From Petrimonas sp. (GTDB taxonomy: Bacteria; Bacteroidota; Bacteroidia; Bacteroidales; Dysgonomonadaceae): a stretch of 64,000 nt of DNA. The notes under the pieces are model-generated. The model ran no database searches. It saw only the letters and a list, made by a program, of their open reading frames with translations, and was not told the DNA's origin. The stretch is taken from assembly GCA_012839475.1 (NCBI GenBank), contig DUNG01000005.1:62001-126000 (forward strand), written 5' to 3'. Shown one piece after another: positions 8,755 to 18,189 of this stretch (the stretch's first letter is position 1; the number at the start of each line of letters is the position of its first letter). The position numbers were made by a program, and so were the translations under genes.

Positions 8755-11301
8755 TTATTCAAAGAGAACTTTTTCAACCTTACGACTGCTTTCCATTGGA
8801 CCTAGATAGCTGGGTTTTAAACCTCCGGTATCTATCACTATTTTCTGTAGCACGATACCTGGATCCAGCACGCGAAAACGAAGGGTATGAATGCCGGGTT
8901 CACTAATGGTATGCTGGGTTGTAGAACGGATGATATGTTCCGCCTGCCACCTTCCCAGCTCACCACGGTAGTGTCCATTGAAATTGACTTGCCGTGGAGC
9001 CTCTTTTCCAAAAGAGACCTCGTATCTCAACCCTTTGTTGTCATTAAAGTTCAGCGTGGGAGCCAGTAATAGCTGTAACTCTATCACGCCGGTGGTTTCG
9101 AAAGCAATGTCATATTCCAAGTATATCTCCTCTTCACTAGACGGGTATCTATTTTGTGGAAATGTGGTGATTCCCGACACGGTTTTACCAAAATGAGGGA
9201 TCACCTCCCAGCGTAACTCCTTGCCATTTTGCAGGCGGGCATAATTTTCTGCTTCAATGGAAACATATCCCTCTTGTTCCATGAAAATCTTATTCGTGGC
9301 AGCCTCCTCCGGTGAAATATAGGTTGTCCTGGGCATAATGTTGCGGGGTGGTTGCTGCCAGGAAAAGTAACCGATTCGGGTCTGATCCATCATATGTGCC
9401 CATTTCCCGTTGGCGACACCTCGGTTGTACTCCTCTTGCAATAACGAGTCGCGCGTGAAACACGCTTTTACTTTATCGGCAAATTGATTGGCCCCGGGGT
9501 CATTCCTTGCCGCCAGCTGCCTGTTCATGGCTACAGCGTAATACATTTCATAGAGGTTACAGCAGGCATTAACGGGATAGAGTACCAGTTGGTAATAAGC
9601 ATCGCTGTATTCTCGTGGAATCCAAGCGTTAATCCTGAAAGCGTCAAGTGCCAGAGCGCGGTATTCGTTCATTACCCTTTCAAACTCACCGTAGTTGTCT
9701 ATGCTGTAGGTACGTTCGTTTAACAGCTCGGGTGTTACTCTCCGGTTGTATTTCGCGTAAAGCGTGAGGATACGGGCTATCTCTTCCGCGTAAGTTTCTC
9801 CAAACTGTTGCGTTGCCCATTGCTTTGTATGTTCCATCAGGTTGTGTGGCGTGAACTGTTCGGGATTCCAGGCCATATCAAGAAAGAAACTGATGGGATA
9901 TTCCATGGGCTTGAGGTCTCCCACGTTTACAATCCAAAGTTTGTTTACACCATGCTCGTAAGCTAAATTCATCTGTTCCCAGACCCGCTGAATGGGATTG
10001 ATATTAATCCATTTTGAATTGCGTGGTGCACCCACGTAGTCAAAATGATAATAGATGCCGTAACCCCCTTTTCTGGGCTTAGCATCCATGTTGGGAAGCT
10101 TGCGGATATTACCCCAGTTGTCGTCGCTATACAGCAGTGTCACGTCGTCTGGCACCCTCATCCCGTGGTCATAGTAATCTTGTACCTCTTTGTAGAGTGC
10201 CCAAACCTGGGGGGTCTGCTCTGCCTTTTTACCCGTCACTTTTTCGATAATCTTTCGCTGATCCTCAACGATCTTTTCCAGTAAGGTTATGTTTACATTC
10301 TCCTCCATGGCTTCGTCCCCGTCGCCACGCATACCCACGGTTACCACTTTTTCCCAATTACGACTTCGTTCAATACCGTATGTCCAGGCCTGCTGGAGTG
10401 CTTTCTTGTTTTTGTTGTAATCCCAGGTATCGGGTAATTCATTACGTGCCACGTAGCGATGCCAGTCGGTTTGCGCCATTGCCATTGGTTCGTGGTGCGA
10501 GGTGCCCATGATGATTCCCATCTCATTCGCCAGTATCCCGTTATTCGGATCATCGTCATAGAAGGCACTGCCCCACATGGCTGGCCAGAGAAAGTTCCCT
10601 TTTAACCTCAAAATAAGCTCAAAAACCTTTTCGTAGAAGGCACTGTTAAAACCCCCAAACGTCACATTCGCCCATCCGGTAAGTGCCGGTGCTTCATCGT
10701 TGAGGAAGATCCCGCGATAGGTTACAGCGGGCTCTCCATCACTGTAACTTCCTTTTTGAAAGTAGAGGGTCTCTTTTCTCTCCACGGGCACATCGGCCCA
10801 ATAATACCAAGGCGAAACCCCCATTTGCTTGGAAAACTCATATATTCCATAAATAGTACCCCGCTTATCACTGCCGGCAATCACGACAGCCTCTTCAACT
10901 CCTTCACAGGGATTGCTTATCGATTCAATGAGGAACATCTCATGCCTTCCTTTTAACGTTGAAACGTTCAGTTTTTTTTGTTCCACAAGGGCATCTATGG
11001 CAGAATGAGTACCTAGGGTGCCAATGATGAACAGGGGCATTTTTGTGGGTGCAAAACTGTTTCGCAAGGTTGGCAGATGACCGGTTACCTTTTGGTAGTC
11101 CGTTCTTAAATTGGCAACGGCGCGTTCCACCCCTTTCTCTGTATCAGGAAAGAGGAGTATCTCAGCTTTATTAACTGCATCGTAAAGGACAATATGCGTT
11201 CCCCCTGACTCTGTGGTGATGAATGTTGTAGTGCCAGAGAGATGGTAAGAATTACAGCTGATAATTGCGATCAGGGCAATTAATATTTTATCTTTTTTCA
11301 T
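8755..11301 (-). CDS. Glycoside hydrolase family 115 (alpha-glucuronidase-like)
   Basis: GH115-type motifs VVIAGSDKRGTIYGIYEFSKQMGVSPWYYWADVPV, TVGMRGDGDEAMEENVNITLLEKIVEDQRKII, KLWIVNVGDLKPMEYPISFFLDMAWNPE. Confidence 0.87.
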   Translation of the reverse strand: MKKDKILIALIAIISCNSYHLSGTTTFITTESGGTHIVLYDAVNKAEILLFPDTEKGVERAVANLRTDYQKVTGHLPTLRNSFAPTKMPLFIIGTLGTHSAIDALVEQKKLNVSTLKGRHEMFLIESISNPCEGVEEAVVIAGSDKRGTIYGIYEFSKQMGVSPWYYWADVPVERKETLYFQKGSYSDGEPAVTYRGIFLNDEAPALTGWANVTFGGFNSAFYEKVFELILRLKGNFLWPAMWGSAFYDDDPNNGILANEMGIIMGTSHHEPMAMAQTDWHRYVARNELPDTWDYNKNKKALQQAWTYGIERSRNWEKVVTVGMRGDGDEAMEENVNITLLEKIVEDQRKIIEKVTGKKAEQTPQVWALYKEVQDYYDHGMRVPDDVTLLYSDDNWGNIRKLPNMDAKPRKGGYGIYYHFDYVGAPRNSKWININPIQRVWEQMNLAYEHGVNKLWIVNVGDLKPMEYPISFFLDMAWNPEQFTPHNLMEHTKQWATQQFGETYAEEIARILTLYAKYNRRVTPELLNERTYSIDNYGEFERVMNEYRALALDAFRINAWIPREYSDAYYQLVLYPVNACCNLYEMYYAVAMNRQLAARNDPGANQFADKVKACFTRDSLLQEEYNRGVANGKWAHMMDQTRIGYFSWQQPPRNIMPRTTYISPEEAATNKIFMEQEGYVSIEAENYARLQNGKELRWEVIPHFGKTVSGITTFPQNRYPSSEEEIYLEYDIAFETTGVIELQLLLAPTLNFNDNKGLRYEVSFGKEAPRQVNFNGHYRGELGRWQAEHIIRSTTQHTISEPGIHTLRFRVLDPGIVLQKIVIDTGGLKPSYLGPMESSRKVEKVLFE

Positions 11302-11517
11302 GCGATTCTTTAACCTTTATGTTGCAGTGTATGGAACCTTTGATGTTTAATGATGATTTTCAACATGTTGGTTTCACGCCTATATCTTATTATTGACTGT
11401 CCAAGAGGTCACTTTCTGAGAATTAAATACGCACCTATGAGATATCTACAAAGATAGGATGATTTACCTGTAGAAATGTTGATTGACCGGGGCGAGGCTT
11501 TACAAAGATAGGCTCTT

Positions 11518-12048
11518 TTACCAGCTAAACGCGATACCCGCGTTTACGTTAAGAGATGGTTCGCCATCAATCAGCAGAACATCGGGAGCCAGGACAAAGT
11601 TGAACCTTTTATGTGCTGCAAACCGCAAAGTGGCCCCTATGTTGAAGGCAACTACTCCATCGCCTGTTATAGTTTCACCTTCGTACATGACAGAGGGCGT
11701 TGCATACCCTACAAGTGCTCTATAGGTGGCTTTGACGTTCAGCTTATTTATTAGATGAGAGTATGAAGGACCAACCAGTAAATAGCCTATTCCCAAGGTC
11801 ATCTCATCTACCAGGTACGAATTGGCTCCCCACTTGAGCGTTCCTCCCAATCCTCTTTGAGTGGCCAGATTGAGCTCAAGTAAGTTTAATCCAAGTCCCA
11901 CATGATCAAAATCAGTTGCTACCCCCAGGTTCAAGCTGTAGTAGCTGTACCTGTTTTTACCTTCAGCAGGGGATTTTCCATCGTTTTGAGAAAATAGATA
12001 AACGCTGGAAAAAATCATGAATACCGTGAAAATAAGAACTTTTCTCAT
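11518..12048 (-). CDS. Putative outer-membrane beta-barrel protein
   Basis: 176 aa, signal peptide, Gly/aromatic-rich alternating strands, C-terminal aromatic (AGIAFSW). Confidence 0.6.
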   Translation of the reverse strand: MRKVLIFTVFMIFSSVYLFSQNDGKSPAEGKNRYSYYSLNLGVATDFDHVGLGLNLLELNLATQRGLGGTLKWGANSYLVDEMTLGIGYLLVGPSYSHLINKLNVKATYRALVGYATPSVMYEGETITGDGVVAFNIGATLRFAAHKRFNFVLAPDVLLIDGEPSLNVNAGIAFSW

Positions 12049-12237
12049 GCGATTAATAAGTTAGTGAGTTATACATAAATTGCTTGATAATAGGCAAACC
12101 TTTTTAACAGGTTATGCAAATATACACTTTTTCATTGAGATAGGTATTCAGATAATAGATATTCGAATACCAGGTTTAGCTACAGGTCGAATCAAATGAC
12201 TATTGTATTTATTGCAGATAGCGTGGATAAGCGTAAA

Positions 12238-12320
12238 ACGAGCCCGTCTCCATGATAGGAGCGGGCTCGTTCGCGTTTCACCGGGTCACCCCCCATTGAT
12301 GGGGTGGTGTAAAGGTTCGA
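12238..12320 (-). repeat. Twin-hairpin element copy 1 (3' of lipoprotein A1; also terminator-like on the minus strand)
   Basis: ACGAGCCCG-t-CTCC-ATGATA-GGAG-CGGGCTCGT, conserved linker ACCGGGTCA, second stem CACCCC...GGGGTG; aligns with 19014-19090. Confidence 0.75.
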
Positions 12321-12327
12321 GGAGCCT

Positions 12328-13647
12328 TTACAGGCCAAATGTATAGGTTACAATCTGTTTCTTGCCGTTGCTGCTTGTAATGGTAACCTTATCAAAAACG
12401 CCTTTTTCAGCACCGGGGATATTAAAGGTAGCTTTACCATTATTATCGCTCTTCTTAGTCTGCTCATCTGTGTACCCATCTGTTCCAACAATGCTGAAAT
12501 GAATGTTACACCCTTTAGCGGGAGGCATCAATGTGGCTGTTACAGTTACCGGTACCCCGACACCCGGGTTTTGGGGAAAGTGCGTTGCGTTGATGTACCA
12601 CACCTCATCGCAACTTCTAACCTGTAGCTTCTTATCCAGATAGCAATATTCTGCTTTTGCCCCTTTTTTGAGTTCATTCGGTTTCACCGGGTTCATCGTT
12701 ATTTCCCTCTCCACGCCCTCCCCGGGTACCGAGAAATCGTTGATCACCATAGGCGCGTAACCCTCCATGTTAAATATAAGGGTTGATCCGTCAGGGATAA
12801 CATTCAGCGGCAGGGGCTCTCCTTGCTTGATTTTACCGGTAGCTATCCAGACAGAGGGCTCGATACCTCCACTTTTGGTGCTTTTCTTGCCAAATAGTTT
12901 CGTGCAAATCCAAGAAGCTCCAGCTCCTACAACGGAAGCACCTGCCCATAGCGCGACACCGGTAACACCCGCTGCTGAAATAGCACTACCAGCAAGCAAA
13001 GCAGCGCCCCCCCCAACGATGGCAGCGGCACCGATGGTTACCGTTTTTTGAAGGAGATCAAGTTTGTTTTTCTTATGTTCCTCTATTTCATGAAAATTAG
13101 CTTCTTCACGGGTGAGTTCTCCTTTTTTCACCTTCTCGTCGTACTTTTTTGTTGTTTTTTTATACGTTTCTCTCGCCTCCTTTATGCTTTCGCCCGTTTG
13201 TTTAACAGTCCCGATTCCAAGCGATGTGGGATTGTCTAAAACGGCATCGAGGACTTCACAAGTTATGTCCCCGGCCGTACTTCTCGTTCCCGGTGTAACA
13301 TTGTTTTCGTTATAATTAAACATGGAGAAAACCTGCCGGTTTTCTTCCTGGTATTTGAACATTTCCAGGTAGGTTTCACAAAATATCTCACCTGCTTCTA
13401 AATAGTCTTCAAATACTTTTCTAATCTCCTCTATTGACATGGTTTCAAAGTTAGAATTGATAAAGGCATCTTGCTTTATTACATAATCAGTAAGGGTAAC
13501 CGATACCTTCTCTATATTCTTTCCATGCTCTTTTGCCACCTCTTCCACGCTTTTCTTACCCTCAAACCACTCCTCACAGGAGGTGAAGTTGAAGCCAACA
13601 AGTGCTATCGTAGCACAAATAACAACTGTTTTAATTATTCTCTTCAT
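12328..13647 (-). CDS. Uncharacterised lipoprotein A1 (helical region, Gly/Ala-rich hydrophobic segment, Ig-like C-terminus)
   Basis: SPII signal VGFNFTSCEEW; clear paralogue of the protein at 20068-21384. Confidence 0.85.
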   Translation of the reverse strand: MKRIIKTVVICATIALVGFNFTSCEEWFEGKKSVEEVAKEHGKNIEKVSVTLTDYVIKQDAFINSNFETMSIEEIRKVFEDYLEAGEIFCETYLEMFKYQEENRQVFSMFNYNENNVTPGTRSTAGDITCEVLDAVLDNPTSLGIGTVKQTGESIKEARETYKKTTKKYDEKVKKGELTREEANFHEIEEHKKNKLDLLQKTVTIGAAAIVGGGAALLAGSAISAAGVTGVALWAGASVVGAGASWICTKLFGKKSTKSGGIEPSVWIATGKIKQGEPLPLNVIPDGSTLIFNMEGYAPMVINDFSVPGEGVEREITMNPVKPNELKKGAKAEYCYLDKKLQVRSCDEVWYINATHFPQNPGVGVPVTVTATLMPPAKGCNIHFSIVGTDGYTDEQTKKSDNNGKATFNIPGAEKGVFDKVTITSSNGKKQIVTYTFGL

Positions 13648-13689
13648 AGTGATGTGTTATTAAGTAAATATTTAAACTAATTGTACGTT

Positions 13690-13795
13690 CGAATGTGTTT
13701 TTCATCTATTTGGCCGGAGCCTTAACCTTGTTCATCTATTTCGTTAACAGGGAGATTGGGATATTCTTGAAAAAAAGTGTTGATTTTTTTCATGT
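13690..13795 (-). pseudogene. Degenerate fragment of the 647-aa lipoprotein gene (intact copy at 22843-24786)
   Basis: Minus-strand translation KSTLFFKNIPISLLTK*MNKVKAPAK*MKNTFER aligns with KSAVAFENVPISLLTKYTEKVNTPAKWMKSATYV of the intact protein; DNA aligns to about 23000-23102. Confidence 0.85.
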
Positions 13796-13856
13796 CCGAT
13801 CTGTTTGATTTACTAACAAAGCTAATTAGAATTAAGGAGACCCGCGTACTGTTTTT

Positions 13857-13910
13857 AATAACTGGTACGATTTACGTAATCACTGGTAGAACAAGAAAAT
13901 AACTGGTCAG
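13857..13910. promoter_or_regulatory. Three direct repeats with ACTGGT core at 20-21 bp period upstream of the sensor kinase
   Basis: ACTGGT at 13861, 13882 and 13902 in the intergenic region between divergent lipoprotein A1 and the kinase gene. Confidence 0.6.
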
Positions 13911-13998
13911 AATTAAATGAAAATATTTTGATGATAACTGCTGTTTAATTATTAATTTTATAGCCAGTTTGCCTTCACGGTAACAAATAGTGGTTGAA

Positions 13999-16959
13999 AT
14001 GCCTGGTTTCGATAAATATCAATTGCTCGTTCGTCTTACATGGCTGGCTTGCCTCATTTGCCTCGCTTTTATACCCATTAAAGCGGGTGCACAGCATTTG
14101 CCTTTCATTAACTACAACACGCACAACGGTTTGCCACAGATACAGGTGCAGAGGTTGTACCAGGATAGTAAAGGGTATATTTGGGTAGGCACGAAAGGGG
14201 GTTTGGCAAAATTTAACGGTTCTACTTTCCAACAGTTTCTTCACAACGAATATATATACGGGATGGGCGAAACCCTAAACGGGGAGCTCTATTTCATAAC
14301 GCTCTATAACGTCTATAAGCAAGAAAGAGGAACAATGAGACATGTGGTCTCGCTTAACGAACAGATGCATCTTATCGCGGGCAGGGATAGCTATTGGGTC
14401 TACACGAACAGCGAAATGAAAGAGTTTAGGGCAGACACGCTTTACCAGACCCTACAAAGCGGCATCGGCTTTGAAGGAACATTCACGGGCATCACGTATG
14501 ACCGTGAAAACGATCGTCTCTTGTTTTCTACCACAACGAACAGAGTTTACAGTTTGAAAGACAAAGAGATAGTTGAATTGTCTGCATTTGAATCGCAAGT
14601 GAACGTTTCATCGTTTTCAAACGGTTTTATCTATTATCATCTCCTGCCGTCGGCAACGGAGAATATCTACATCGATCCCGAAAGCCGTGAGGTGTTATTA
14701 CGGTACAAGGATGATACGCGTATTCACGACGTTGAGATTCACAAGCTTCCCGTCCGACAGCACCTGTTATACAAGTTTAATATAAGGCAATACCTGTTGC
14801 TCGATAGTGTGACAAACGATGTACAACCCATTGAGTTACCGTTCGAGGAAGAGGTCTATCCCTTTATCATAGACAAAGACGACAACTGTTGGCTGGGAAC
14901 CGACAATGGATTATACCAACTCAACAACAAGTCGTTTCGCGCCTATCCGCGCACGTTTATGAACAATTTTTGGACGATGATATTGGGTAAGGATGGTTAC
15001 TATTACGGCGGGCAATACAAGGTCGGATTGTTTCGGTTGGACCTGGCAAAGCAAGAAAAGCAGGAGATTAGGGTGAAAGAGGCGGATGGAACGTATAATA
15101 AGGATTTCTATTACGGCTCGTCGATGGACAGGCAAGGGAACCTTTATTTTCCCACACACGCGGGTTTGGTGAAATATGACTACACGAAAGCGAAATTTTT
15201 CGACACCGGCATCTCGATGATATCAAAATATGATCCGTACGAAGATAGGATTCTGTTTGGACATGGCCTTGGCATCGGGTTTATCGACAGTAACGAGAAA
15301 ATTGAGGCTTTCACGGACAGTACGGGTGAAACCCTTACCTTTTACCCGTCGGCCCTGGAGTTTACATCTAACGGCAATGTTTGGATAGGGAACCGTTCTG
15401 GTTTGGTGCTTTTCGACAAGGCGAGCAAGCAACTGAAGCACGTGTCGAAGTTGCATTACGACGTTTACCCAAGCCAACAGGTGATTTCGATGACGAAAGA
15501 CAGTGAGGGCAACGTGTGGATGGGTGGAAATTCCGAGCTTTGGCTATACAACGGGCGAGAAGACAGGTTCACACATGTTGGGAAAGATTATTTCAATATG
15601 AAAATCCTTAGCCTTATCTCTCCCAATTCCACGCTGTTGCTGGTCGGCACATCGCGTGAGGTGTTCGCGATGAGGTTAGACAAGTATTATCAGGATGGGA
15701 TGATTGAATTTAAAATGTTCAATCACCGCAACGGGTTTTTTAGCGAAGAGGTGGCGCAAAATGGGTTCCTTTTAGATGGCGATAGGGTGTTCATCCCCTC
15801 GTCCACCACTACTAGTGAACTATATTACAATGAGATATCGTTTACGCCAGATTACTTTAACCTGTTTGTGACTTCCATCAACGAAACGGGGCTGAGCGAT
15901 GAGGAACAGATTGGCCTGCAACCGTTTCAGGCTGGTAGAGGCAATAACAGGCTGACGATTCAATATGAAACCGTGGGGTTCGGGTTGCCTACCTATCCCG
16001 TTTTCAAGTATAAGCTGGAGGGAAAAGAGAAGGATTGGAGTGAGTGGACGCAAGCTGGCACTGCATATTACTCGGGCTTAGGTTCTGGGAAATACACTTT
16101 CCGCGTTGTCGCGAAAAACGGTGACGAGCTCGCACCCTACGAAGAGAAAGAGAGTTCGGTGGAGATCATCATTGATATGCCATTTTTTAAAGAACCTGAT
16201 TTCTTCAAGTACGCTTTTTTCGTTTTCGCTCTGCTGACGCTCATCGTTGCGTTCCTAATATGGAGTAGTTATAAAAATCGAATGGCGGTTCAGGCGCGTG
16301 AACGGCACATAAAACTCCTGGAGGTGGGCACGCTGCAAGCCCAATTAAGTCCGCACTTCATTTTTAACTTTTTGTCGTCCATTCAAAGCCTTATCGGTCA
16401 AAAAAAGCCTGAAGTTGCCAACAGCTATTTGGTGAAGTTCTCCCGGTTGATTCGCTCCTACATGGAATCATCCATCAAGTCATCGATGTTGCTTGGTCGA
16501 TCGATTTTGGATAACGAAAACAGCATCAGGGAGGAGATCGATTTACTGAAGACGTACGTGGAGTTGGAAAAAATGAAGTATCCCGATGGAAAAATAATAT
16601 TCGGGGTTGAGATGGAGTCTGATTCGCTACTGGATCGTTCCATTCCGCCGATGATCTTGCAACCATTCGTGGAAAATGCCATCAAGCATGGTATCCTGCC
16701 CAAAGAGGGGGCGGGGAGCGTCACCGTTCGATTCGAGCAGGACGGTGACACGCTTATTTGTAAAATCATGGACGATGGTATTGGCCGGGAACGATCGGCT
16801 CAAAACAGGGAGAAATCTGTTAAGGCACACAAATCGAGGGGCTTGCAGTTGATCAAGCAGCGGGTGAAGCTGCTCAATGAGCTCAATTACAATATAAACA
16901 TAGATTTCGAAGACCCCGAGTCAGGAGGCACGGTTGTTATCATTACCATTCCAAATTAA
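13999..16959 (+). CDS. Sensor histidine kinase, LytS/His_kinase type, with N-terminal two-component regulator propeller and Y_Y_Y domain
   Basis: Propeller repeats (LYQDSKGYIWVGTKGGLAKFNG), TM segment, QAQLSPHFIFNFLSSIQSLI and a C-terminal ATPase region (PPMILQPFVENAIKHGI). ATG at 13999 preferred over GTG at 13990. Confidence 0.9.
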   Translation: MPGFDKYQLLVRLTWLACLICLAFIPIKAGAQHLPFINYNTHNGLPQIQVQRLYQDSKGYIWVGTKGGLAKFNGSTFQQFLHNEYIYGMGETLNGELYFITLYNVYKQERGTMRHVVSLNEQMHLIAGRDSYWVYTNSEMKEFRADTLYQTLQSGIGFEGTFTGITYDRENDRLLFSTTTNRVYSLKDKEIVELSAFESQVNVSSFSNGFIYYHLLPSATENIYIDPESREVLLRYKDDTRIHDVEIHKLPVRQHLLYKFNIRQYLLLDSVTNDVQPIELPFEEEVYPFIIDKDDNCWLGTDNGLYQLNNKSFRAYPRTFMNNFWTMILGKDGYYYGGQYKVGLFRLDLAKQEKQEIRVKEADGTYNKDFYYGSSMDRQGNLYFPTHAGLVKYDYTKAKFFDTGISMISKYDPYEDRILFGHGLGIGFIDSNEKIEAFTDSTGETLTFYPSALEFTSNGNVWIGNRSGLVLFDKASKQLKHVSKLHYDVYPSQQVISMTKDSEGNVWMGGNSELWLYNGREDRFTHVGKDYFNMKILSLISPNSTLLLVGTSREVFAMRLDKYYQDGMIEFKMFNHRNGFFSEEVAQNGFLLDGDRVFIPSSTTTSELYYNEISFTPDYFNLFVTSINETGLSDEEQIGLQPFQAGRGNNRLTIQYETVGFGLPTYPVFKYKLEGKEKDWSEWTQAGTAYYSGLGSGKYTFRVVAKNGDELAPYEEKESSVEIIIDMPFFKEPDFFKYAFFVFALLTLIVAFLIWSSYKNRMAVQARERHIKLLEVGTLQAQLSPHFIFNFLSSIQSLIGQKKPEVANSYLVKFSRLIRSYMESSIKSSMLLGRSILDNENSIREEIDLLKTYVELEKMKYPDGKIIFGVEMESDSLLDRSIPPMILQPFVENAIKHGILPKEGAGSVTVRFEQDGDTLICKIMDDGIGRERSAQNREKSVKAHKSRGLQLIKQRVKLLNELNYNINIDFEDPESGGTVVIITIPN

Positions 16960-17031
16960 CTAAGGATGTGAGAAACTCAGGGGGCTGTTTCGGGACCAAT
17001 CGTTATCATTGCCATTTAAAATTAACCCGTT

Positions 17032-17871
17032 ATGGAGAAATATAGCGCGCTTATCGTGGAGGATGTAAAAGAGACCGCTGACTATATTTATCAGCGAGTG
17101 TCTACGCTTTGCCCGGCCATCGCGAAAATCGACCAGGCACTAACCTTAAGCGAAGCCGAAGAGTTTATCGAAAGCAACCGTTACGACATCGTTTTTCTTG
17201 ATATCCAGATGCAGACCGGCACCAGTTTCGACCTGTTAAAACAGTTGTCGGATAAGGGTGGCATTGACTTTGAGATTATCTTCATAACCGGTGAAAGTGA
17301 CAAGGAACACGTGTTGAGGGCCATCAAGTTTTCAGCCATCGATTTCCTGTACAAGCCGTTGGATGATGGCGAACTCGTGGTGGCCGTGAACAGAGCGTTG
17401 AATAATCGTGAAAGTCAGAACCTTAATCGCCAGATTAAACTGCTGTTACAACGGATAGATGAACGGCCTGTAGTGAAACCCGGAAAAATAGCGTTTCACC
17501 TGCATAGCGGGATATTGCAAATGATACCCGTTGATGAACTCAAATATATGGAGGCCGATGGCGTGGTATCGAAAGTGCACTTGAAAAGCGGTGAAACCAT
17601 CACGGTGAATAGGAACTTGGGGTATTACAAGGATCTCCTTATACTTGAACACGACTTTATCCCTCTTAGTAACCGCACTTTGCTCAATAGGGAGTATGTG
17701 AAGCGATACAACCACCAGACACTTAAAATCACCCTTACCGATAACAGCGAGCTGCCGGTATCGCGACGAAGGGGCAAGGAGTTGAAAGAGCTATTAAGCG
17801 AAAGGAAAGGGTTAAGCGCTGTTTTCTCTACTTTTATATCGATGCGTGGCGGCAAGAAAAAACGGGGGTGA
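17032..17871 (+). CDS. LytTR-family response regulator
   Basis: Receiver domain (ALIVEDVKETADYIYQ, IVFLDIQM, DFLYKPLD) followed by LytTR-like domain (IPVDELKYMEADGVVSKVHLKSGETITVNRNLGYY). Confidence 0.92.
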   Translation: MEKYSALIVEDVKETADYIYQRVSTLCPAIAKIDQALTLSEAEEFIESNRYDIVFLDIQMQTGTSFDLLKQLSDKGGIDFEIIFITGESDKEHVLRAIKFSAIDFLYKPLDDGELVVAVNRALNNRESQNLNRQIKLLLQRIDERPVVKPGKIAFHLHSGILQMIPVDELKYMEADGVVSKVHLKSGETITVNRNLGYYKDLLILEHDFIPLSNRTLLNREYVKRYNHQTLKITLTDNSELPVSRRRGKELKELLSERKGLSAVFSTFISMRGGKKKRG

Positions 17872-17976
17872 TAACGGGGATAATAACGGGGGATGAAATG
17901 GGGTGTTGTGGTTATAGCATAAATTTATCCTATATTGAAAATTGTTATATCATTTTTTTCTATAGGGTAATCGGGT

Positions 17977-17984
17977 TATATTTG
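17977..17984 (+). promoter_or_regulatory. Bacteroidetes -7 element (TATATTTG) for the peroxiredoxin transcript
   Basis: Matches TAnnTTTG; -33 element is weak. Implies a 5'UTR of about 200 nt. Confidence 0.45.
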
Positions 17985-18035
17985 CATTGTCAATGATGAG
18001 GAAGGATGTCATCAAGCGAGGAGCCGTTAAGCATG

Positions 18036-18116
18036 GATTGTTTCAAGAAAGGACTTCATCATGAAAGTCGTCCATCGAGAAAGAATCGTTTCAAGAAAGA
18101 GGCTCATCATTGAAAG
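18036..18116 (+). repeat. Imperfect direct repeat in the peroxiredoxin 5' leader
   Basis: gattGTTTCAAGAAAGgaCTTCATCATGAAAG (18036-18067) and gaatcGTTTCAAGAAAGagGCTCATCATTGAAAG (18083-18116). Confidence 0.7.
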
Positions 18117-18189
18117 GGGGCCGTTAAAAGGAGCCAATGGTAAAAGAAACAAAGTAAAATAATCATTTAACATTAAAACAATAACAGCA

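Noticed and set aside
11449-11510. Two minus-strand TATCTTTG boxes (11449-11456 and 11503-11510) as GH115 promoters
   Set aside because: Both match the -7 consensus but no TTTG-like -33 element is found at the right distance; too weak to list as features.
12143-12171. GGTATTC...GAATACC inverted repeat upstream of the 176-aa barrel gene
   Set aside because: Seven-base arms in AT-rich DNA are expected by chance at this scale and no second copy was seen.
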